Numbered from the stretch's first letter, positions 18,433-27,787 are shown. The stretch is DNA of 64,000 nt from Clostridium sp031626875 (GCF_031626875.1 NZ_JANDMF010000022.1:22681-86680); one strand, 5' to 3'. The notes: generated by a model from the sequence alone, not told the origin. Numbers and translations are program-made.

Positions 18433-19248
18433 ATGCCTGAAAAAATATTTGCATTAAGAAACCTATCTAGCGTTGTTAAACCTGACCATTTTCATTTACA
18501 TAATTCTTTTGAACTTTATCTTTTTCTTCAAGGTGATGTTAATTATTTTGTAGAAAAATCCATATATCATTTAACAAGAGGAACTTTATTAATGTTTACT
18601 AACAACGAAATTCATATGGCTGCTAATCTTTCATCAAAAACATATGAACGCATTGTTATTTCCTTTCCTCCTGAAATAGCAAAAGATTTTTCTACTGAAC
18701 ATACTAATTTACTTTCATGTTTCTTGAATAGAAAAAAGGGCGAAAATAATGCTATTTTATTATCTAAGAAACAATTGAATATTTACTTAGCACTTGCCAC
18801 GAAGCTGATAGAAAATTCTCATTATGAAAATTATGGAGATGATGTTTTAGCTACAACTTACTTAATACAGATGTTAATTTTCATTAATAAAATTTATAAA
18901 CATGATGAAATTTTATTAGAGCAATATCCTTTATCAGAAAAATTACAGGATATTTTAAAGTTTATAGATAATCACTTAACTGAAGATTTATCTTTAAATA
19001 TTATTAGTGAGTATTTTTCTTTAAATAAATCATACCTTGGAAGGTTATTTAAAAAAGAAACTGGAAGTACTATTTATAATTTAATTCTTTTAAAAAGGAT
19101 TACTTTAGCTAAACAACTATTGTCTGAGGGTAAAAATGTTTCTGAAGCTTGTTTCTTATCTGGATTTAATGATTATTCCAATTTCATTCGAACTTTTAAA
19201 CAAATTACAGGTTATTCACCAACTAAATATAACAAATTACATTTATAA
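18433..19248 (+). CDS. AraC-family transcriptional regulator of the pectin locus
   Basis: A 271-residue regulator with an N-terminal cupin sugar-sensing domain (HFHLHNSFELYLFLQGDVNYFV) and a C-terminal pair of helix-turn-helix motifs (about 178-270: LNIISEYFSLNKSYLGRLFKKETG and VSEACFLSGFNDYSNFIRTFKQITGYSPTKY). The ATG at 18433 follows AGGAGGAG with correct spacing. A longer frame beginning with TTG at 18403 would overlap the operator and is rejected. It is divergent to the GH2 gene. The 21-bp-spaced repeats here and before the GPH importer are its likely binding sites. The inducer is presumably a pectin-derived sugar; not proven. Confidence 0.9.
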   Translation: MPEKIFALRNLSSVVKPDHFHLHNSFELYLFLQGDVNYFVEKSIYHLTRGTLLMFTNNEIHMAANLSSKTYERIVISFPPEIAKDFSTEHTNLLSCFLNRKKGENNAILLSKKQLNIYLALATKLIENSHYENYGDDVLATTYLIQMLIFINKIYKHDEILLEQYPLSEKLQDILKFIDNHLTEDLSLNIISEYFSLNKSYLGRLFKKETGSTIYNLILLKRITLAKQLLSEGKNVSEACFLSGFNDYSNFIRTFKQITGYSPTKYNKLHL

Positions 19249-19287
19249 AACACCTAAATCATTCTATTTTTTAACATAAAAAAATCA

Positions 19288-19680
19288 TCAATATTCTAAA
19301 ATTTCATATTTCACTACTAACTTTTTATAACAATTTTCACCTTTACGATAACATGCCCCACTAGAAAATTTTGATGTTTTATTTCCTAGCTTCATTTGAT
19401 ATTTATTTACAAAACCAAATGGTTTTAGCACAAATGCAATCCATGCTCCAAAACTTCTTTTCCACTGATCTTCTATATTATTTTCTCCAAAGTGTTCTTC
19501 AACCAAATCTAATACTCCCAAAACTGCAGGTTTATTATATTCAATAGCATTGATCATCTTTGCAATACTCTCTGGATTAAAAACTTGTTTATAAATTTTT
19601 TTAGTTGCTTCATCCTTCAAATATGAATATTTTTTATTTTTTTCAAAAAACTTTTCATAAGCTTTTTCAAAATCGTGCAT
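19288..19680 (-). CDS. Small hypothetical protein
   Basis: 130 residues, unrecognised. The N-terminal half is Lys/Glu-rich and helical (FEKAYEKFFEKNKKYSYL). The middle holds a short hydrophobic stretch (SFGAWIAFVLKPFGFV) too short for a sure membrane segment. The C-terminus is basic with two Cys (SSGACYRKGENCYKKLVV). The start follows AGGAG at suitable spacing. It lies 38 bases downstream of the ABC exporter operon on the same strand and may be its last gene. Confidence 0.6.
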   Translation of the reverse strand: MHDFEKAYEKFFEKNKKYSYLKDEATKKIYKQVFNPESIAKMINAIEYNKPAVLGVLDLVEEHFGENNIEDQWKRSFGAWIAFVLKPFGFVNKYQMKLGNKTSKFSSGACYRKGENCYKKLVVKYEILEY

Positions 19681-19718
19681 ATTTACCTACTCCTAACTAT
19701 ATTTCTTTTAATAAAACT

Positions 19719-21545
19719 TTATTTAGCAAATTGACTGTTATATATATCACTATACAGTCCATTTCTTTTAAGCAATTCATCATGACTTCCTTGCTCCACT
19801 ATATTTCCTTTATCCATAACTAATATCTTGTCTGCATTTTTTATGGTAGATAATCTATGAGCTATTATAAAACTAGTTCTACCCTTCATTAAATTATCCA
19901 TTGCATTCTGTATTTCCATCTCTGTTCTTGTGTCTACACTTGAAGTTGCTTCATCAAGTATTAAAATGGATGGTTCACCTAAAATTGCACGAGCAATACA
20001 TAAAAGTTGCTTTTGACCTTGAGACACAGAAGAATCTTCATCATTTAAAACTGTCCCATACCCATTAGGAAGAGCTTTAATAAAGTGATCAATCTTAGCA
20101 AGCTTTGCAGCATTCTCCACTTCTGAATATTTTGTTTTATCTTTGCTATATGAAATATTTTCTTTAATGGTACCATCAAATAACCAAGAATCTTGCAACA
20201 CCATTCCAAATAAAGATCGTAAATGTGATCTTTCTATTTCTGTTATATCAATGCCATCTATTTTAATTTTTCCACTACTTAATTCATAGAATCTCATAAG
20301 AAGATTTATTAAGGTAGTCTTTCCAGCTCCAGTTGGGCCAACTATAGCTACTTTTTCACCTGCCTTTACATTTAAATTCATTCCTGTAATTAAAAGATTT
20401 TCATCATATCCAAACTTTACATCTTCAAAACTTATATTTCCCTTTGGATTTGATATTGTTTTATAATCCAAATTAATTGCTTTTTCCTCTTCTTCATCTA
20501 AAATTTCAAATACGCGTTCAGCTGAAGCAATAGCAGCCTGCATTGTATTTATTGTGTATGCAGCTTCAGTTAAAGGTTCTGATGCTTGGTCTAAATACTG
20601 AAAGAAAGCTTGTATTATTCCTATTGATAATTTTCCTTGAATAACAAATATGGCTCCAAGAGCTGCTATTAAAACATATCCCATTTGATTCATAAGACGA
20701 ATTAATGGATTTATAGCATATGTAATGAATTGAGCTTTTTTTTCATTTAAATATAATTTATTATTAGATTTTTCTATAGTATTAATCAATTCATCTTCTA
20801 GATTAAATGTCTTTACAACCATTTGCCCAGTAAAATATTCTTCTATTTGTCCATTAAATACGCCTAATGATTCTTGTCTGTTTGTAAAATAGTTAAAGCT
20901 CTTTTTGCCAACAATTAAAGTAACTACAACTCCCATAATAATAGTTACAATAGCAATAAGTCCTAACATCCAACTTATAGAAAACATAAGTATAACCGAT
21001 CCTATAATTGTAAATACTGCTGTAATAAACTGCATTAATCCTGTTTGTAAAGATTCAGCTACTTTTTCTAAATCATTTGATACCCTACTTAAAATCTCAC
21101 CCTTCTTATTAGTATCATAATATCTTAAAGGAACTTTTGTGAGCTTATCACTTATTTTCTCTCTTATATTTAATACTAATGTTTGAGATACAGTTGCCAT
21201 TACATACTGTTGAATATAATTAGACAATGAAGATATTACATATATAATAAGCAGTAACAACGAAAGTTTTTTTATAATATCAAAGTCTATATAAAAATAA
21301 CCATTAGTAGATATATTTTTTATTCCTTCAACAATAGTATTTATAGCTTTGCTAAAAATTAATGGTGCAGTCATTGTAAATATTAAGCTTATGATAGCAA
21401 AAAATATTACTATGATAAATTTCTGCTTTTGATTAAGGAGTAATTTGATTAATCTCTTAACTGTTTTCTTTGTATTCTTAGCTTTTTCTATTGACATCTC
21501 ACTATTTAAAGATGTCATGTCTTTTGCATTTTCTTCTTGCATCAT
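19719..21545 (-). CDS. ABC exporter half-transporter, catalytic-site subunit
   Basis: A 608-residue type-IV ABC exporter half with six predicted membrane helices (about 35-340) and a C-terminal ATPase. Walker A is GPTGAGKTT and Walker B is ILILDEATSS with the catalytic Glu intact. The H-loop is IIAHRLST. The signature is SVSQGQKQ, degenerate from LSGGQ. Its ATG overlaps the stop of the partner gene upstream by four bases, so the two form a heterodimer. Degenerate signature here plus degenerate Walker B and H-loop in the partner fits the asymmetric exporters of the BmrCD/LmrCD/TM287-288 kind, usually drug or lipid exporters. Substrate unknown. Confidence 0.88.
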   Translation of the reverse strand: MMQEENAKDMTSLNSEMSIEKAKNTKKTVKRLIKLLLNQKQKFIIVIFFAIISLIFTMTAPLIFSKAINTIVEGIKNISTNGYFYIDFDIIKKLSLLLLIIYVISSLSNYIQQYVMATVSQTLVLNIREKISDKLTKVPLRYYDTNKKGEILSRVSNDLEKVAESLQTGLMQFITAVFTIIGSVILMFSISWMLGLIAIVTIIMGVVVTLIVGKKSFNYFTNRQESLGVFNGQIEEYFTGQMVVKTFNLEDELINTIEKSNNKLYLNEKKAQFITYAINPLIRLMNQMGYVLIAALGAIFVIQGKLSIGIIQAFFQYLDQASEPLTEAAYTINTMQAAIASAERVFEILDEEEEKAINLDYKTISNPKGNISFEDVKFGYDENLLITGMNLNVKAGEKVAIVGPTGAGKTTLINLLMRFYELSSGKIKIDGIDITEIERSHLRSLFGMVLQDSWLFDGTIKENISYSKDKTKYSEVENAAKLAKIDHFIKALPNGYGTVLNDEDSSVSQGQKQLLCIARAILGEPSILILDEATSSVDTRTEMEIQNAMDNLMKGRTSFIIAHRLSTIKNADKILVMDKGNIVEQGSHDELLKRNGLYSDIYNSQFAK

Positions 21546-23275
21546 AATAACTCCTCCTCACTCAATTGAGTTTCTGCTATTTTCATATAAATAGAACAAC
21601 TTCTTAGAAGTTCTTGATGTGTTCCTATTCCAACTATATTACCTTCATCTAGAACTATAATTTGATCTGCACCCATAATTGTACTAATTCTTTGGGCAAT
21701 TATTATAAGAATTGAGTCTTTTAACCCTTCTTTCATAGCAGTCCTTACTTTAGAATCTGTTTTGTAATCCAAAGCAGAAAAACTATCATCAAAAATATAT
21801 ATATCACTTTCCTTAACTAAGGCTCTAGCTATACATAATCTTTGCTTTTGTCCACCTGAAAAATTACTTCCACCTTGTGCTACCAATGTGTTGTAGCCTG
21901 ATTTTTCACAACAAACAAACTCATCTGCCTGTGCTATTTTAGCAGCATATATTAATTCCCCTATAGTTGCATCCTTTTTTCCCTGTCTTAAATTATCAGC
22001 TATAGTCCCACTAAATAGAAAAGCTTTTTGAGGAGAAAAACTTACCATATCTCTCAAGATATTTTGTGAAAACTCATTTATATTAATATCTCCATTAATT
22101 AAGATTTCTCCCTCTTGTACTTCATGTAATCTTGATATTAATTTAGCTAATGTGCTTTTGCCAGAGCCAGTTGCCCCTATAATTGCAGTAGTTTTACCTT
22201 TTTCACATGTAAAGCTAAGATTTTTAAGAACAGACTCTTGAGCATCCTTATATGAAAAAGTAACATTTTTAAATTCTAAAGATTCTATTCTATTAGGTTT
22301 GATTACTGTAACCATTTCATCTATTATTTCAGGAGCATATTCCATAACTTCTAAAATACGTCTTGAACAAGCACTTGCACGTGGAATATTAATTAATACC
22401 ATCATAGCCATTACTAGATAGAATAATATTATTATTGAATATTCAACAATAGCCATAATGTCTCCAACTAACATATGCCCACTTTCTATTCTTATAGATC
22501 CAAACCATAAAATGCTAACTGCCGAAATATTCATCATAACTATTATTAATGGCATTGCAATAGCAAATATTTTATTCATTTTTATGTTAGTGTTTGCATA
22601 ATTTTTGAATGTTTGATTCATTATTTTCTTTTCATGATTTTCACGATTAAAAGCACGTATTATCCTTATCCCTGAAATATACTGCCTAACTTTTGAATTA
22701 ATTTTATCTAACTGTATCTGCAAATTTAAAGATAAATTTATAACTTTTTTACTTATAATCACACTAAATATTAAAACTGATATTCCTGTTATCATGATTA
22801 TTAACGCCATATAAGGATCTTTAGAAAATGCTAAAAACATCCCTATTGCAACTATAAATGGAACTGGAATTATCATTTCTAATGCCATATTTATTGTATT
22901 TTCAATTTGATTAGCATCACTTGTACACCTTGTAATTAATGATGAAGTTGAAAAATGCTTAAAATCCTGCACAGATAATTTTTGTGCATGTGAAAATAAT
23001 TTATTTCGAATATCTCTAGCAATTGAAGTCGATACTTCTGCTGAAAAATAAGTGGAAAGTATTGCAAGAATGCCTGTACATAAAGCAATAACTATCATTA
23101 TTCCTCCAGTTTTTAATACATAAGATATATCTCCTTTTATAACTCCATTATTAACTATGTCTGCAACTAAAGTAGGAATATATAGTATACCTATAGTTTT
23201 CATTACTATAATTACTATTAATGAAATTAAAAGTATCTTATTAACTTTAATATGTTTGAACAACTTTAACATCAT
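21542..23275 (-). CDS. ABC exporter half-transporter, degenerate-site subunit
   Basis: A 577-residue ABC exporter half with N-terminal membrane domain (about 15-310) and ATPase domain. Walker A is GATGSGKST and the signature is NFSGGQKQR (intact). Walker B is IYIFDDSFSAL with Asp in place of the catalytic Glu, and the H-loop is IIAQRIST with Gln for His. These two substitutions mark the non-hydrolytic half of heterodimeric exporters. It is first in the operon, with start ATG behind AAAGGAG. Its promoter has a 19-bp spacer with a dyad, typical of MerR activation, and the divergent neighbour is a MerR gene. It is therefore probably an inducible efflux system. Confidence 0.88.
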   Translation of the reverse strand: MMLKLFKHIKVNKILLISLIVIIVMKTIGILYIPTLVADIVNNGVIKGDISYVLKTGGIMIVIALCTGILAILSTYFSAEVSTSIARDIRNKLFSHAQKLSVQDFKHFSTSSLITRCTSDANQIENTINMALEMIIPVPFIVAIGMFLAFSKDPYMALIIMITGISVLIFSVIISKKVINLSLNLQIQLDKINSKVRQYISGIRIIRAFNRENHEKKIMNQTFKNYANTNIKMNKIFAIAMPLIIVMMNISAVSILWFGSIRIESGHMLVGDIMAIVEYSIIILFYLVMAMMVLINIPRASACSRRILEVMEYAPEIIDEMVTVIKPNRIESLEFKNVTFSYKDAQESVLKNLSFTCEKGKTTAIIGATGSGKSTLAKLISRLHEVQEGEILINGDININEFSQNILRDMVSFSPQKAFLFSGTIADNLRQGKKDATIGELIYAAKIAQADEFVCCEKSGYNTLVAQGGSNFSGGQKQRLCIARALVKESDIYIFDDSFSALDYKTDSKVRTAMKEGLKDSILIIIAQRISTIMGADQIIVLDEGNIVGIGTHQELLRSCSIYMKIAETQLSEEELL

Positions 23276-23311
23276 ATTCTCCTTTATCTATAATTTTTAT
23301 TCATAAAACTT

Positions 23312-23342
23312 ATCTTAAACTGTCCAGTAACTTGACAGTCAA
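23312..23342 (-). promoter_or_regulatory. MerR-type 19-bp-spacer promoter of the ABC exporter operon
   Basis: On the minus strand TTGACT (23342-23337) and TAAGAT (23317-23312) are separated by 19 bases. The spacer contains the dyad ACTGTC/GACAGT (23319-23324 and 23334-23339). A spacer two bases too long with an internal dyad is the hallmark of promoters twisted into activity by MerR-family proteins. Confidence 0.72.
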
Positions 23343-23360
23343 GTTTTTTATAAATAAAAT
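23332..23360 (+). promoter_or_regulatory. Promoter of the merR-type regulator gene
   Basis: TTGACA (23332-23337), a 17-base spacer and TAAAAT (23355-23360) form a near-consensus promoter. Its -35 overlaps the operator of the divergent exporter promoter, so the regulator should also control itself. Confidence 0.7.
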
Positions 23361-23394
23361 AGTTAAAAGAAAAACTTTTTAGAAGGTAGTGTTT

Positions 23395-24237
23395 ATGAGT
23401 AGTTTTATAAATTTGAAAAAGTATTTATCTATAGGTGATTTTTCTAAATTATCTGGTATAAGCAGAAAAAATCTAATCTATTATGATGATATAGGCCTAT
23501 TAAAACCTGCATTAGTAAAAGAAAATGGATATAGATATTATTCATATAGTCAATTAGATCTGGTGAGTATAATCTTATTTTTAAAAGATTTAGATGTTCC
23601 ATTAAAAGACATAAAAAGTTATATAGAAAATATATCTCACTATAATCTAATTCAATTAATTAGCCATCAAAGAGATAAAATATTTGAAGAACTTAATAGG
23701 TTAAATCAAATGAATTATATTATAGAACAGAGAACTAAAAATATAGCTATGATGTCTAATGTTAATTATAATGATGTATTTTTAGAAAATTGTGAAGAAG
23801 AAGCTTTGTTCTTAAGCCCTGATTTTACTTTTTCTACTTCTGATATTGATCTTGAAGAAGACTTTGGTAATTTCCTTGATTATTGTTATAGTAAAAAAAT
23901 TCTATATGGCTATCCTGTAGGTGTATGCGGTAAATATAGTGATGTACTTTCTGGCAAACCTCATTTATATAATTATTTTTATAAACTATCTCCCAATATG
24001 AAATCAATAGAAAGAACTTTCAAGCCTTCTGGTCTTTATGTCACAACTTATGATAATAGTTATTTAGCTGAAGACTTTAAGGTTTTTCAGAGGATAGATG
24101 ATTATATACAAAAAAATAACATTTCTGTATATGGAGCTGTTTATATAGAAAACATATCAGATGAAATGATTACAAAAAGTCCCAATAAATATTTATCAAA
24201 AATTTCTGTTCAAGTAACAAAAGGTGCTAATACTTAA
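23395..24237 (+). CDS. MerR-family regulator with effector-binding C-terminal domain
   Basis: A 280-residue activator/repressor. The N-terminal winged helix reads YLSIGDFSKLSGISRKNLIYYDDIGLLKP, with GYRYYSYSQLDLV as the wing. A linking coiled coil (about 75-118) and a C-terminal GyrI/BmrR-like ligand-binding domain (about 125-275) follow. The ATG at 23395 is preferred over a GTG six bases earlier because AGAAGG lies 8 bases before it. It is divergent to the ABC exporter operon, whose promoter has the matching operator. By analogy with BmrR it would bind a hydrophobic cationic drug or metabolite and induce efflux. Confidence 0.88.
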   Translation: MSSFINLKKYLSIGDFSKLSGISRKNLIYYDDIGLLKPALVKENGYRYYSYSQLDLVSIILFLKDLDVPLKDIKSYIENISHYNLIQLISHQRDKIFEELNRLNQMNYIIEQRTKNIAMMSNVNYNDVFLENCEEEALFLSPDFTFSTSDIDLEEDFGNFLDYCYSKKILYGYPVGVCGKYSDVLSGKPHLYNYFYKLSPNMKSIERTFKPSGLYVTTYDNSYLAEDFKVFQRIDDYIQKNNISVYGAVYIENISDEMITKSPNKYLSKISVQVTKGANT

Positions 24238-24242
24238 ATATA

Positions 24243-24280
24243 AAAAAATACATACTCTCTTGTAAGGGTATGTATTTTTT
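24243..24280. terminator. Bidirectional terminator
   Basis: A 13-bp stem (AAAAAATACATAC with GTATGTATTTTTT) and 12-base loop lie between the convergent MerR and sensor kinase genes, with A and T runs on either side. Confidence 0.85.
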
Positions 24281-24301
24281 CATATTTACTACTATTTGTT
24301 A

Positions 24302-25636
24302 TTATTCATTTAATTTTCTTAGTTTATCTAGTTTTATCTTTAAAGTTATCTGTACTACAAATTTATTTTCTGTTTTTACTGCATTAAATTCACCTTTATG
24401 CATTTCAATAATCTTTTTACATGTTTTAAGTCCTATTCCTGTACTTTCTGCTAACTTCAAATTATTTAATTGATTTTCTATAGAAATGAATACTTTTTCA
24501 TTTTTGATGTAATATTCTACTTGAATTACTTTAGATTTATCAGCATATTTGTAAATATTAGAAAAAATATTATCAAAAACCCTTTGTATTGAAATTAAAT
24601 TTACATCTAAATAAAATGGTTCATAACAAAAATTTGCATTAATTACAAAACCTTTTTCCTCTAGCATAAAAATTTGCTCTTGCATTATTTGTTCTAATAA
24701 TTCATTTCCATTAAATATTTCTAATTTCATATCATCATTAGTGTTAAAAACTATAAAATACTCAAATAATTTATCTGATAGATGTTTAATTTGATAAGCT
24801 TTTTCTCTACTGTTATGGATATATTGCTTAAGTATTTCTTCTGTTTTATATTTTTTATATTCTATAATGTCTAAATATCCAACTAATGCTGTAAGTGGTG
24901 TCCTTAAATCATGAGACATTGCTGTGATTAATTCACTGTTTGCTAATCTTGCTTTATCTTCATTTTCTAATCTTTCTATAAAGGATTTTCTCATTTCATT
25001 AATACTTTGTGCTAGTGAAGAAAGTTCGTCGTTACCATCTATGGTAATTTGATAAGCCAACTCTCCACCTTCCAATATTTGTATTTCTTTTTCAAGTTGT
25101 CCAATATATGTTATTTTTCTATTGATAAAAAATAACATTAGAATTATAAAACATAACAATGATATTATAACGCCAATAAAAGCTACAATATAATAATATT
25201 TATATTCAAAAAAGCATTCCATATACATTTTTGCATTTGTATCTGAAAATGATATATCTTCCAAAGTATTGTTTGGAATAATTGGACTTTCTTTATATTT
25301 TTCATAATTTGTTGCAATATTATCTCTATCTGAATTATAAACTAAATTATTGCCTTCATAAATATAAATATCTATATACTTATATTTACGAATCCAACTC
25401 TCCATTTTATCATAATCATTTATTGCTAAATTATTTTCTGATACATATGTTTTAAACGCTGATATAGTTTGCCTTTTTTGATTTTCTAAAAAGGACGTTT
25501 TATCAAAATATTTATCTAATAAACTTTCACCTATCATTTGCAATAAGAAGAATATACAAACAGAAATAATAAATGAAAGTATTAATACTACTATTAATTT
25601 AACTTCCAATTTAGTTGATAAGAATTTTCTATTCAA
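24302..25636 (-). CDS. Two-component sensor histidine kinase
   Basis: A 444-residue membrane kinase. Two membrane helices (about 13-35 and 150-175) flank an extracellular sensor loop of about 115 residues, followed by HAMP and the H-box SHDLRTPLTALVGY. The ATPase domain contains RVFDNIFSNIYKYAD (N box) and STGIGLKTCKKIIEMHKG (G box). It overlaps the response regulator gene by eight bases, so the pair is cotranscribed. It resembles VanS/BceS-like EnvZ-class kinases. The stimulus is unknown. The divergent TVP38-pssA operon with its repeat-containing promoter is the probable target of the pair, pointing to envelope stress or lipid composition. Confidence 0.9.
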   Translation of the reverse strand: MNRKFLSTKLEVKLIVVLILSFIISVCIFFLLQMIGESLLDKYFDKTSFLENQKRQTISAFKTYVSENNLAINDYDKMESWIRKYKYIDIYIYEGNNLVYNSDRDNIATNYEKYKESPIIPNNTLEDISFSDTNAKMYMECFFEYKYYYIVAFIGVIISLLCFIILMLFFINRKITYIGQLEKEIQILEGGELAYQITIDGNDELSSLAQSINEMRKSFIERLENEDKARLANSELITAMSHDLRTPLTALVGYLDIIEYKKYKTEEILKQYIHNSREKAYQIKHLSDKLFEYFIVFNTNDDMKLEIFNGNELLEQIMQEQIFMLEEKGFVINANFCYEPFYLDVNLISIQRVFDNIFSNIYKYADKSKVIQVEYYIKNEKVFISIENQLNNLKLAESTGIGLKTCKKIIEMHKGEFNAVKTENKFVVQITLKIKLDKLRKLNE

Positions 25637-26327
25637 TTCTATACCCCTTTCCCCAAAATGTTTTTATATATTTGGGGTTTTGTGGATCTGGTTCTATTTT
25701 ACTTCTTAAGTTTCTTATATGAACCATAACTGTATTATTGCAAGAATAAAAATAAGGCTCTTTCCAAACACTTTCATATAAGTTTTGTGCTGAGAATATT
25801 TTTTTTCGATTTTTAGCCATTAACAAAAGAATGTTATATTCAATTTCAGTTAGTATAACCTCTTTTTCATCTATATAAACTTCAGTTGAAGTTGTATTTA
25901 TTTTCAATCCATCTAAAATAATCAAACCTGTTAAATCATTTTTTTCCTTCCCTTTATATATATAATATCTTCTAAGCAACGCTTTAACTCTTGATACTAA
26001 TTCTGCATATGAAAACGGCTTTGATAGAAAGTCATCACTTCCTACAGAAAATCCCATGCATTTATCTGAATCTTGAGATTTAGCTGTTAAAAATAAGATT
26101 GGAGCACTTGTTTTTTCCCTTATTTCTAAACATGCTTTAAATCCAGATTTTACAGGCATCATTACATCAAGAATTATTAAATCAATACTTTCATCAACTT
26201 TGTTTACAGCATCTTGTCCATTTATAGCTTCGATTACTTTATAACCTTCACTCTCTAATAAGACACAAACTATTTCTCTTATCTCCTCATTATCATCTGC
26301 AATTAAAATCTTCATCATGCTATTCAT
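25629..26327 (-). CDS. OmpR-family response regulator
   Basis: 232 residues. The receiver domain has acidic pocket residues in ILIADDNEE and the phospho-acceptor Asp in DLIILDVMMP, with conserved Lys in LSKPFSY. The C-terminal winged helix (about 130-230) ends HIRNLRSKIEPDPQNPKYIKTFWGKGYRIE. The start lies behind AAAGGGG. Divergent to the TVP38-like gene. The intergenic region contains 10-bp-phased CTTAAGA repeats, the spacing bound by OmpR-family dimers. Confidence 0.92.
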   Translation of the reverse strand: MNSMMKILIADDNEEIREIVCVLLESEGYKVIEAINGQDAVNKVDESIDLIILDVMMPVKSGFKACLEIREKTSAPILFLTAKSQDSDKCMGFSVGSDDFLSKPFSYAELVSRVKALLRRYYIYKGKEKNDLTGLIILDGLKINTTSTEVYIDEKEVILTEIEYNILLLMAKNRKKIFSAQNLYESVWKEPYFYSCNNTVMVHIRNLRSKIEPDPQNPKYIKTFWGKGYRIE

Positions 26328-26388
26328 TAAACCCCTTTCATTTATTATTAGTATATAATGTGATATTTTTTAAATCTATAGCATTTGT

Positions 26389-26437
26389 TTGACTTAAGAA
26401 TTCTTAAGATTCTATATACGAGAATCTTAAGATGTTA
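26389..26437 (+). promoter_or_regulatory. Promoter and candidate response-regulator operator for TVP38-pssA
   Basis: TTGACT (26389-26394) and TATATA (26413-26418) with an 18-base spacer form a plus-strand promoter. Three CTTAAG cores start at 26393, 26403 and 26426. The first two form 10-bp-phased direct repeats. The second and third form a perfect 12-bp-arm dyad (TCTTAAGATTCT with its complement). This is a likely binding site for the divergent OmpR-family regulator. Confidence 0.65.
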
Positions 26438-26481
26438 TCAATAAACTATTAACTTAGAAACAACTTAGTGGAAAGGAATAA

Positions 26482-27183
26482 ATGATTGTGGAAAAGCAAA
26501 AAAAATTATTAATTATAAAATTATCACTAGTACTATTTGGGATAGTGATGCTTGCATTAGCATTTAAATATTTACCATATTTTCTTGAAATAACCGTATC
26601 ACTAGATAAATTTAGTAATTATATACTTTCATTAGGTCATCTAGGTTCAATTGTATTGATTCTTTTTCAAACTTTACAAACAATAATTGCACCTATTCCA
26701 GGCGAAATAATTCAAGCTGCTGGTGGATATATTTATGGTGTACCACTTGGAATGATTTATTCAATATTGGGAATGATGCTTGGTGCTTTTATAGCTTTCT
26801 ATTTCACCAAACTAATTGGTGCTTCATTTATAGAAAAATTACTAAAAAAGAAAAACTTTCAATGGATTATAGATATTATGGATAGTAAGAAGTTCTCTAT
26901 AATCTTATTCATTATTTTTCTAGTTCCTGGATTACCAAAAGATTTTTTAATATATGTTGCAGGTTTAACACCTATTAAGCCTTCAAAATTCTTTGGGATT
27001 TTACTTATTAGCAGATTTCCTTGGCTTTTAGCTTCAGTAAGTATAGGTTCCAATATTCGTTATGGTAATTATGTATCAACCATAATAATATCACTTATTG
27101 CATTAGTGTCCTTTATATTTGGACTAGTTCATAAAGACAAGCTTATAGGTAAATTTTCAGAAGATAAAAAAATTAATTTATAA
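26482..27183 (+). CDS. TVP38/TMEM64-family membrane protein
   Basis: A 233-residue integral membrane protein with six or so helices and the DedA/SNARE-associated (VTT) core: QTIIAPIPGEIIQAAGGYIYG, LGMMLGAFIAFYFTKLIG and FLVPGLPKDFLIYVAGLTPI. Members of this superfamily are implicated in phospholipid scrambling or transport and envelope homeostasis. It is followed 17 bases later by a phosphatidylserine synthase gene, which supports a lipid role. It is divergent from a two-component system with operator-like repeats in between. Start ATG behind GGAAAGGA. Confidence 0.88.
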   Translation: MIVEKQKKLLIIKLSLVLFGIVMLALAFKYLPYFLEITVSLDKFSNYILSLGHLGSIVLILFQTLQTIIAPIPGEIIQAAGGYIYGVPLGMIYSILGMMLGAFIAFYFTKLIGASFIEKLLKKKNFQWIIDIMDSKKFSIILFIIFLVPGLPKDFLIYVAGLTPIKPSKFFGILLISRFPWLLASVSIGSNIRYGNYVSTIIISLIALVSFIFGLVHKDKLIGKFSEDKKINL

Positions 27184-27200
27184 ATATAAGGAGTAAATAC

Positions 27201-27719
27201 ATGATAAAAAAGTTTATACCCAATATACTAACATTTATTAATTTATCATTTGGAGTTCTTTCAATAATAGAAATCATGAATAAAGATTTTTTTATGGCTG
27301 CTATATTTATAATTATTGCTGCTTTAATAGATAGATATGATGGTAGAATTGCTAGATTATTAAATGTATCTAGCGAATTAGGAAAAGAATTGGATTCTTT
27401 AGCAGATTTAGTTTCATTTGGAGTTGCACCTGCTCTATTAACTTTTGTCAAATATAATTTTTCCAATTTTGATTTTAAAATAGCTGGTATCGTTTTTCTA
27501 CTATTCTATATTATTTGTGGCTGTTATAGATTAGCAAAGTATAATTTGAATGACTTTGATGGTATTTTTAATGGAATCCCTATAACTATTGCGGGTTCAC
27601 TTCTTGCATTATTTGCTTTAAGTGTGCCTAGTAATAATTTTTCTATATTTTTGTCAATGCTTTTAATTATATTTCTTGCTTATCTTATGGTCTCAAAATT
27701 TAAATTCAAAAAATTCTAA
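27201..27719 (+). CDS. pssA: CDP-diacylglycerol-serine O-phosphatidyltransferase
   Basis: Makes phosphatidylserine from CDP-diacylglycerol and serine at the membrane, the precursor of phosphatidylethanolamine. The 172-residue protein carries the CDP-alcohol phosphotransferase signature: DGRIAR, then G and two Asp in ELGKELDSLAD (DGx2ARx8Gx3Dx3D pattern). It has about six membrane helices and the PssA-like FGVAPALL and YRLAKYN segments. Start behind AAGGAG. It is coupled to the TVP38-like gene in one operon. A closely related alcohol phosphotransferase specificity cannot be ruled out, but the C-terminal CYRLAKYN is typical of PssA. Confidence 0.88.
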   Translation: MIKKFIPNILTFINLSFGVLSIIEIMNKDFFMAAIFIIIAALIDRYDGRIARLLNVSSELGKELDSLADLVSFGVAPALLTFVKYNFSNFDFKIAGIVFLLFYIICGCYRLAKYNLNDFDGIFNGIPITIAGSLLALFALSVPSNNFSIFLSMLLIIFLAYLMVSKFKFKKF

Positions 27720-27743
27720 GTTTAAATAAATTTAATACAAAAG

Positions 27744-27787
27744 AGCCTCAAACTTTTTTTCTATAGAAAAAACATTAGTTTGAGGCT
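27744..27787. terminator. Bidirectional terminator after pssA and the ene-reductase gene
   Basis: An 11-bp stem (AGCCTCAAACT with its complement at 27777-27787) encloses an inner palindrome of T6 and A6. Flanking A/T runs allow use in both directions between the convergent genes. Confidence 0.8.
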
